Part shown: positions 6,401 through 10,695 of the stretch, in pieces
How positions within the stretch are numbered: the stretch's first letter is position 1
Layout: the number at the start of each line of letters is the position of its first letter
Source of the DNA: Anaerolineae bacterium
GTDB lineage: Bacteria > Chloroflexota > Anaerolineae > B4-G1 > SLSP01
Assembly: GCA_018055515.1 (NCBI GenBank)
Contig: JAGPHL010000013.1
Location: 12,705 to 23,399, forward strand
Reading direction: 5' to 3'
DNA: 10,695 nt
Made by a program: the position numbers and the translations under genes
Notes under the pieces: generated by a model
Database searches by the model: none
What the model was told of the DNA's origin: nothing
Seen by the model: only the letters and a program-made list of their open reading frames with translations

Positions 6401-9400
6401 CCAGCTGCCGATAGCTGGCGCCGGCGGCGGCGTGATAGGTCGCGTTGGCGGGTTCGAGCTCGATCGCGTTCTCGAAGGCCTCGCGCGCTGCATCCCAGTC
6501 GCGCCGCCGCGCGTAGGCCTCGCCGAGCCGATAGCGGGCCTCGGCCCAGTCGGGGCGCAGTTCCGCCGCCTTTTGCAATTCGGCGATCGCCGTTTCCACA
6601 TCTCCCAGCTTCAGACAGAGGCGAGCGTGCTCGAATTTTAGCGCGGCGTCGTCGGGCGCGCAGGTCGCGGCCTGCCGATAAGCGGCGAGCGCCAGGTCGT
6701 CCTGTTGTAGCGCTTCGTAAATCTGCCCTAACTGCCGGTGCGCTTCTCCACAGCGGGCGTCGAGCGTCAGGGCGCGCTCCAGGGTGACGATGGCCGCCTG
6801 CGGCTGCTGCTGCTCGTAGAGGAGGCGGGCTTTATCGAGCAGGTAACGCGGCTGTTGCGGGTCGAGCGTGAGGGCCCGATCGAAGGCAGCGAGGGCCTGC
6901 TCGACGGCGCCGCGGGCGGCGTGCAGGCGCGCCATGCCGTGATGCAGCGCCGCCATCTCTGGCGCGAGCCGCAGCCCTTCTTCCAGCGCGGCTTCGGCCT
7001 CGTGGTAACGGTGGAGCTCCAGGAGCATCGCCGCGAGCCGGCTGCGTGCGACGAGGTTCGCCGGTTGCGCGGTGAGCGTCTCCTGGTAGTAGGCCCGCGC
7101 CTCTTCGTAGCGCTTGCCCGCCTCGGCGATTTGACCCAGCAGCAGGCAGATCTCGGGGTCGCCGGGCCGCTGCGCCAGGACCTGCCGGGCGGCGTGCTCC
7201 GCTTCCTCCAGCTGCCCGAGCCGGAAGGCGGTCGTGGCGAGCTGCGCGTGATAGTCCGGCACTTCTGGCTGTAGCGTCACACTCTTGCGGAAAGCCGTCA
7301 GCGCTTTTTCCCAGGCCTGTTGCTGCTGGTAGGCCAGTCCCAGGTGATAATGCAGCGCGGGATGTTCAGGCAGCAGCGGCAGCGCTTGCTCCAGGAGCGT
7401 TTGCGCCGTCTCGTGCTGTCCCAGCCGCTGCGCGACGATGCCCGCGTGGAGGGCGTAACTGCCATTCTGCGGTTGCAGTTCGACCGCTCGCGTGTACGCG
7501 GCGAGCGCCGCCGCGTCGTCTCCCAACGCTTCGTGGACCTGTCCCAGGGCGTCGCAGGCGCCGTGGAGCTGGGGTTGCAGCTCGAGCGCTTTCTGGAGCG
7601 CCGACAGCGCCTGCGTGGGCTCCTGCAGCTGCGCGTACGTCACGCCCAGCGCGTAGTAGGCGCGCGCCTGCGTCGGATCGAGGGCGCAGGCCGTCAGGTA
7701 CGCCGTCAGCGCCTCTTGGGGGCGTCCCTGCTCCAGGTGAATTTGTCCGATCAGCGCGTGGGCCGGCGGGAACTCCGGCGTGAGTTGCACGGCCTCCTGG
7801 AGCTTCTGCAGCGCGGCGGCAGTCTGTCCCTCCTGGCTGAGGCATTCCGCCAGCCCGTAGCAGAGCTCGGCGGTCTTCGCGCCCAGTTCGAGGGCGTGCT
7901 GGTAGGCCGGGATCGCTTCGGCGTAATGGCCGCTTTCCCGCAGTGCCTCGGCGAGCGCGCTCTGCCAGCTGCCGCATTCCGGCTCCAGGGCCACGGCGCG
8001 TTGCAGACAGGGGAGGGCGCGCGCCGGCTCTCCCGCGCGTTGATAGGCCAGTCCGAGATGATTCCAGTAGGCGGCGGTGTCGGGATCGAGCGCGACCGCT
8101 TGTTCGAATTCCTGCAGCGCTTCGCCGGAGCTCGCGCCGTGCTGCTGATAGAGCCGGCCCAGCGTGTCGTGCCAGGCGGCGCAATCGGGGCGCAGCCGCA
8201 GCGCGCGTTGGAGGTAAGTGAGCGCCTGTTCGGTTTCGCCGCTTTGGGAGAGCAGCGTCCCCAGCTCGTAGCAGAGATTGCCGTCGTTGGGGGCCAGTTC
8301 CAGGGCTTTGCTCAGGATGCGCCGGGCCTCGCCGGTCCAGCGCTGCTGTTGATAGGCGTGCGCGAGTTCCTGATAGGCCGGCGCCATGTCGGGCGCACGT
8401 TCGAGGGCGGCGTTGAGGGGCTGTAGCGCTTCGTGAAAGCGCCCCAGGCGGTTGAGCACAACCCCGACCTGATAGGCATAGAGGGGGGATTCCGGATCTC
8501 GCGCCTGCGCCTCGGTGAACGCGGCGAGGGCTTCGGTCTCACGTCGTTCCTGGAGCAACGTGACGCCGATCTCGTAGTGGATGCTGGCGTAGAGCCGCTC
8601 GACGTCTGTCAACGCGCTTTGCAGTTCCGTGAGCGCCTGCGCGGGCTGTTCCAGTTCGCGCTGGATGCGGCCGGCGTGCAGCTGCTGCAGGATCTGATCC
8701 AGGGAATCCGGCGCGGCCTCAGCCGTCTCTTGCAGGCCGGTCTTGGGCTGTGACGAAGGTTTCAGCGTCAGAGCTTCGCGGAAGGCGGCCCGTGCGGCTT
8801 CGAGCTGTCCCAGCTGCTTGAGGGCCAGGCCGAATCCAAAGGCGCTGGATCGAGATTGTGTCAGCCGCACAAATTCTACAGTTTTGAGAGGCAGATGCGC
8901 CGTCGGCTCGTTGTTGAGCATACATTCGGCTATCAGTGGGGCCAGCTGCTTCGCATCCCCGGCGGAGAGCCAGGTGTGCAGCAATTCCCGGCGGTCCTCG
9001 CTCAGGCCGTACAGCTGGATCAGCGCTCCTTGCCAGGCGGCTTGCGCCTGAGCGTCCTGGATGAAGATCGCCGGGGAGAGGCGCGCGCCAAATCTGGATT
9101 TCAGCGCCGCGGCGGCGAAAAAATCCTGCACGAGGGGGTGGATGAAGGCGAAATCGCCCGCGTCCCTCTGCGGCAGGAGCACGCCGCAGGCGGAGGCCTG
9201 GGGCAGCAACGAGCCGGCGGCTTTGGCGATTCCGGCACAAGGGGACTGCGCCGTTCCTGTCGCCTGGGCCTGCTGAAGGATGAAGGCCAGCTCGGCGATG
9301 CCGGCGCCGGTGGTTTCCAGCCATGCCTGCCAGGCGCTTTTGTCGGGCAGATGTTGGGCTTGCTGGAGCGCCTCGGCGACGATAGCGCAGCGGCTCCACC

Positions 9401-10208
9401 AGGGGAGCGGCGATTCCGGGCGCCCGGCCAGCTGTAGGGCGCTACGGAGAAAGAGGGGAAGGTGGACCAGGTCCCACAGGGGCGGATCCTGGCGGAGGCG
9501 TCGCCGGATGGCGGCGGCGGTTCCCCCGGCGGCGTAGCGTTCGATGTACAGGTCCACGTTGCGGTCGTGCAGCGGGAGGAGTTGCCATGTCTCCGGGGAG
9601 ACGCTCGGGGCCTCTTCCTCTCGCCAGGCCTCGGGGCGCGTAGCGATGATGAAGCGGGCGTGCGGCTGCGCGCGGTGCTGTTCCGCCAGCCATTTCCAGA
9701 AGTGCTGCCGACTGCCGGGCGTTGTCAGCGCGTTGAGGTTGTCACACAGGTAGAGGGGGTGCGCGCGTGGCAACCGCGCGGCGAGGCTCGCGGCGTTGAT
9801 GTGAGGGAGCCGTCGTTGTATTTCGGCCAGGAGCAGCTCTTCGAGGGTCCTATCGGCGGTCCATTCGCTCAGGTCGAGGAAGAGCGGGATGGGCGTTTCC
9901 CCGGCGCCGGCAGGAGTGAGCGCCTGTCGTGCGCGCTGCCAGGCGAGATGTCGCAGGGTGAAGGTCTTGCCGCTCCCCAATGGGCCTGACAGGATTGCCA
10001 GCGTTGAGGCGTCGAGCGCTTCTGGCAGGGGGCTGATTTCCGCGGTGGCCTCATCCCGCGCCTCAAGCGGCACGTAACGCTGGCCTGCCGCAGCGAGGAG
10101 GGGGTCGTCGGCGAGAGCCTGGAGATAGTCTCGCAGCGCGGTGGGCTCAGGGGCCGGAGTCCCCTGAGCTGCACGCCGGGGCGCTGCTGGTAGAGTTTGG
10201 AATGGCAT
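3459..10208 (-). CDS. Giant NACHT-type NTPase with about 50 TPR repeats
   Basis: A 2,249-aa STAND-like protein. After about 70 variable residues comes Walker A GPLGSGKT (75-82), a Walker B-like LYLCDNLNAL (152-161), a sensor strand FIIATRP (186-192), a LPLFLRSAL helix (250-258) and a FIHPLVQDFF motif (355-364), all typical of NACHT modules, which switch between ADP and ATP states and oligomerise on activation. TPR-like units begin near 454; from 542 to 2225 there are 49 contiguous units, 47 of them 32-35 residues and one expanded to 53, ended by a 24-residue cap. TPR superhelices bind proteins or peptides, so this is the likely sensor surface. The ATG at 10208 is chosen because it has a TGAGG site 7 nt upstream and lies 8 nt after the small membrane gene; an in-frame start at 10496 would overlap that gene out of frame. 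No effector domain is fused; the protease next door may be that partner. Confidence 0.93.
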   Translation of the reverse strand: MPFQTLPAAPRRAAQGTPAPEPTALRDYLQALADDPLLAAAGQRYVPLEARDEATAEISPLPEALDASTLAILSGPLGSGKTFTLRHLAWQRARQALTPAGAGETPIPLFLDLSEWTADRTLEELLLAEIQRRLPHINAASLAARLPRAHPLYLCDNLNALTTPGSRQHFWKWLAEQHRAQPHARFIIATRPEAWREEEAPSVSPETWQLLPLHDRNVDLYIERYAAGGTAAAIRRRLRQDPPLWDLVHLPLFLRSALQLAGRPESPLPWWSRCAIVAEALQQAQHLPDKSAWQAWLETTGAGIAELAFILQQAQATGTAQSPCAGIAKAAGSLLPQASACGVLLPQRDAGDFAFIHPLVQDFFAAAALKSRFGARLSPAIFIQDAQAQAAWQGALIQLYGLSEDRRELLHTWLSAGDAKQLAPLIAECMLNNEPTAHLPLKTVEFVRLTQSRSSAFGFGLALKQLGQLEAARAAFREALTLKPSSQPKTGLQETAEAAPDSLDQILQQLHAGRIQRELEQPAQALTELQSALTDVERLYASIHYEIGVTLLQERRETEALAAFTEAQARDPESPLYAYQVGVVLNRLGRFHEALQPLNAALERAPDMAPAYQELAHAYQQQRWTGEARRILSKALELAPNDGNLCYELGTLLSQSGETEQALTYLQRALRLRPDCAAWHDTLGRLYQQHGASSGEALQEFEQAVALDPDTAAYWNHLGLAYQRAGEPARALPCLQRAVALEPECGSWQSALAEALRESGHYAEAIPAYQHALELGAKTAELCYGLAECLSQEGQTAAALQKLQEAVQLTPEFPPAHALIGQIHLEQGRPQEALTAYLTACALDPTQARAYYALGVTYAQLQEPTQALSALQKALELQPQLHGACDALGQVHEALGDDAAALAAYTRAVELQPQNGSYALHAGIVAQRLGQHETAQTLLEQALPLLPEHPALHYHLGLAYQQQQAWEKALTAFRKSVTLQPEVPDYHAQLATTAFRLGQLEEAEHAARQVLAQRPGDPEICLLLGQIAEAGKRYEEARAYYQETLTAQPANLVARSRLAAMLLELHRYHEAEAALEEGLRLAPEMAALHHGMARLHAARGAVEQALAAFDRALTLDPQQPRYLLDKARLLYEQQQPQAAIVTLERALTLDARCGEAHRQLGQIYEALQQDDLALAAYRQAATCAPDDAALKFEHARLCLKLGDVETAIAELQKAAELRPDWAEARYRLGEAYARRRDWDAAREAFENAIELEPANATYHAAAGASYRQLGRLKAALSAFQTASRIDPENVDYQQQLGALYRELGRLDEALATLQAARERSPKTAGLYVELGRAFTAKGLLPEALRQFTQAAELEPNEPTHYQDLGLLFQRLGQVERALDMLKTAITLAPENAAAHAALGQLYHERGEHALAAAEFEQAVTHAPDAAPYWQHLARALCRLQRYDAALAAAQKAVALAPQAAEAQAQLGDLYLELQRPQDALDAFRQAAALEPGNSAYPCKAAQSLYALGQYPAALEALHEAIRRNPGDAEAYHWLGVVSAQQGDVEKALAAYETAIRLEPEAAASYRQLGLLHWQRGEDAQARDALERALTLDPYDAEAQYILGQLHEECGEIEAARERYYQASALQPTVLPYRRAYGIALRQTRRNEEAMQVFAAILAQDDADAESHWQMGALLEHQGAMEKAWRAFAMAAALKPEESRYQLSAAGSLARFGRYALALRDAGIPTAHPSATEVSAAIQNLQQLLKHDPGNAALHAMLGEILSLNGSQAAAIEHLQRAVEAAPHNAAYHRQLGRAFRLKEEGSSSLRELRLAETLAPDDAETHYELALTYQALQQPEQAVVALSRAVELAPTEALYPYALGQILQRAGQLQEAGAAMAKAINLQAGVAAWHNALGKILEAQRRHHIAIEQHLRAAALEPTNPEYLYNAAHTYLAMNNDKQAASLLEQALQLRPDKVEWWLELGDCYQRQAQPLQARDAYRHAAALTPMEPACLLGLGDAALALGEWEDAEAHYRRALTLKQDDAQAYRRLAQLHEQRAEWEKAIAAYQQALRLEPEDAETHYRLGLACQSNTQYPQALEHLEQAITLAPQLLEAYTALGATYEALERDDEALQVYEQALVIAPDRVENHLQVGRVCRRLGRLDEAIAHFRRGLELDPRRAQAYHELGQTCELQGKYHEALDAYLEAARLEPAAAEYYYSAGLIYKLLKQYGQSAAMLREAIKLRPDDAAIYKQWAAVSAVSIFCQRQPNT
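3534..8585 (-). repeat. TPR-coding array, 49 contiguous units with a 102-nt period
   Basis: Reading the protein from S542 to D2225 gives 49 units with the TPR pattern W/Y-x3-L-G-x2-Y ... EAL-x-A(F/Y)-x-x-A-x-x-L-x-P. Unit lengths are 32, then three of 34, one of 35, twenty-nine of exactly 34, one of 53 and fourteen of exactly 34; these sum to the 1,684 residues of the span. Residues vary strongly between units and no near-identical neighbours were seen, so the array is an old, length-locked one, not a recent amplification. Confidence 0.9.
4962..5120 (-). other. Expanded TPR unit (53 residues) that interrupts the array
   Basis: Residues 1697-1749 form the only strongly irregular unit. It starts as a normal helix A (ESRYQLSAAGSLARFGRYALAL), is followed by a proline- and glycine-bearing insertion around RDAGIPTAHPSATEVS, and ends with a normal second helix and DPG turn. 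It divides the array into a 34-unit and a 14-unit part and could act as a hinge or a separate binding site. Confidence 0.7.
9200..9990 (-). other. NACHT NTPase module within the giant protein
   Basis: The stretch covers residues about 73-336, holding Walker A (K81, T82), the Walker B-like strand (D156), sensor strand FIIATRP and the LPLFL helix. The canonical NACHT sequence after the Walker B aspartate (DGLDE-like) reads DNLNA here, so the two distal acids are replaced. The winged-helix-like end with FIHPLVQDFF follows at residues 353-364. Confidence 0.75.
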
Positions 10209-10216
10209 GGTATGCC

Positions 10217-10531
10217 TCACATCGTCGAAAGCATCCAGAAGGATGCGACGCACAGGGCGATGCCGAACAGCCAGAGGAAGATGCCGACCCCGACGGAGGT
10301 GCGAATGAGCTCGTTGATCGCATTGACCAGACCGGTGAGGGACTCGACGAGAGGAGACAGCGCCACGTTGGTGAGCGCCTTGCTCGTCGCTACGGTGGAT
10401 TGCGCCGAGACTTCCTGGAGCATTTGCCGGTAGCGGCGCGAGAGAATGGTCCACAGCCCGGCGATGCACGAGCCCATTCCCAGCGCGAACAGACATATCG
10501 CGATACCCATCTGCAAATCCGCAATTGACAT
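10217..10531 (-). CDS. Small two-helix membrane protein
   Basis: A 104-aa protein with two membrane segments, about residues 8-30 and 80-101, separated by a mostly helical, amphipathic stretch of about 50 residues. Basic residues R32, R33 and R35 right after the first segment and R77 before the second suggest that the loop faces the cytosol and both ends face outward. No catalytic motif or known family was recognised. It is the first gene of the run, ends 8 nt before the giant NACHT-TPR start, and its stop codon overlaps that gene's ribosome site, so the two are probably co-translated. AAAGGA lies upstream of its ATG at 10531, with AGGA 10 nt away. It could anchor the NACHT protein, act as a membrane effector, or be an unrelated envelope protein; context favours a partner of the NACHT gene. 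Confidence 0.8.
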   Translation of the reverse strand: MSIADLQMGIAICLFALGMGSCIAGLWTILSRRYRQMLQEVSAQSTVATSKALTNVALSPLVESLTGLVNAINELIRTSVGVGIFLWLFGIALCVASFWMLSTM

Positions 10532-10695
10532 TATGACGCCGTCCTTTCTGGATGTGATGCGTAATGTGTGATTGTAATTTTGTGTACTGTTGCTGATTAT
10601 TTTGTAATTGCTTTAATATGTGATAATGGCAAATACAACGTCTTTTTGCGATCTGAAAAATTTGGAAGTGCTTACAATAAAGAAATTAACGATTT
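10532..10695 (-). promoter_or_regulatory. AT-rich leader, probable promoter region of the gene run
   Basis: This 164-nt stretch before the first gene has no credible reading frame and becomes sharply AT-rich to the right of about 10560, unlike the GC-rich rest. A TATTAA (10618-10613) resembles a -10 box, but no good -35 at 16-18 nt was found, so no promoter can be fixed. The plus-strand octamer ttgtaatt occurs twice, at 10572-10579 and 10602-10609, 30 bp apart, with the related ttacaa in the other orientation at 10672-10677. These may be binding sites on one helix face, or simply AT-rich chance. Confidence 0.35.

Noticed and set aside
3534..8585. CRISPR or DNA satellite explanation of the 102-nt periodicity
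   Set aside because: The units are not alike at the DNA level and the period is exactly the 34-residue TPR; the signal is at protein level.
10209..10496. N-terminal extension of the giant protein from an ATG at 10496
   Set aside because: It overlaps the small membrane gene in another frame, its translation is arginine/histidine-rich without domain features, and the ATG at 10208 has a ribosome site 7 nt upstream.
10613..10640. Sigma-70 promoter with TTGCCA and TATTAA
   Set aside because: The two boxes are only 8 nt apart, so they cannot form a standard promoter; no better pair was found.

Overview
The window is a single run of six co-directional genes, all read on the minus strand (right to left), from a GC-rich bacterium. 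Its only AT-rich stretch is the leader at the right edge (about 10560-10695). The layout resembles large-genome, often filamentous bacteria such as Chloroflexota, which carry many NACHT/STAND NTPases and caspase-fold proteins. The FtsZ sequence does not contradict that, but the taxonomic guess is weak and rests on gene content only.

In transcription order: (1) 10531-10217, a 104-aa protein with two membrane segments; (2) 10208-3459, a 2,249-aa protein with an N-terminal NACHT-type NTPase followed by about 50 TPR units; (3) 3438-1738, a 566-aa cytosolic protease-like protein of the caspase/gingipain fold (clan CD, family C25-like) with a visible His/Cys dyad; (4) 1695-1261, MraZ; (5) 1200-112, FtsZ; (6) 119 to beyond the left edge, an overlapping partial gene of unknown function that starts at TTG behind a strong ribosome binding site. 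Gaps between genes are 8, 20, 42 and 60 nt, then an 8-nt overlap. No terminator-like hairpin was seen between genes, so one transcript is plausible, though MraZ and FtsZ may also have their own promoter.

The first three genes look like a sensor/effector cassette: a membrane protein, a NACHT switch with a very long TPR ligand-binding superhelix, and a separate caspase-fold protease. This parallels known STAND/NACHT immune or regulated-death systems, but the effector is a C25-like protease encoded in trans. The cassette sits directly upstream of mraZ-ftsZ, the switch and core of cell division, with no mraW or peptidoglycan genes between them. Both intergenic gaps around mraZ hold short tandem direct repeats (13-bp period upstream of mraZ, 8-bp period upstream of ftsZ) that could be operators.

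No RNA genes, CRISPR arrays, insertion sequences or attachment sites were recognised. No stretch above 300 nt lacks a gene; the longest is the 164-nt AT-rich leader at 10532-10695.
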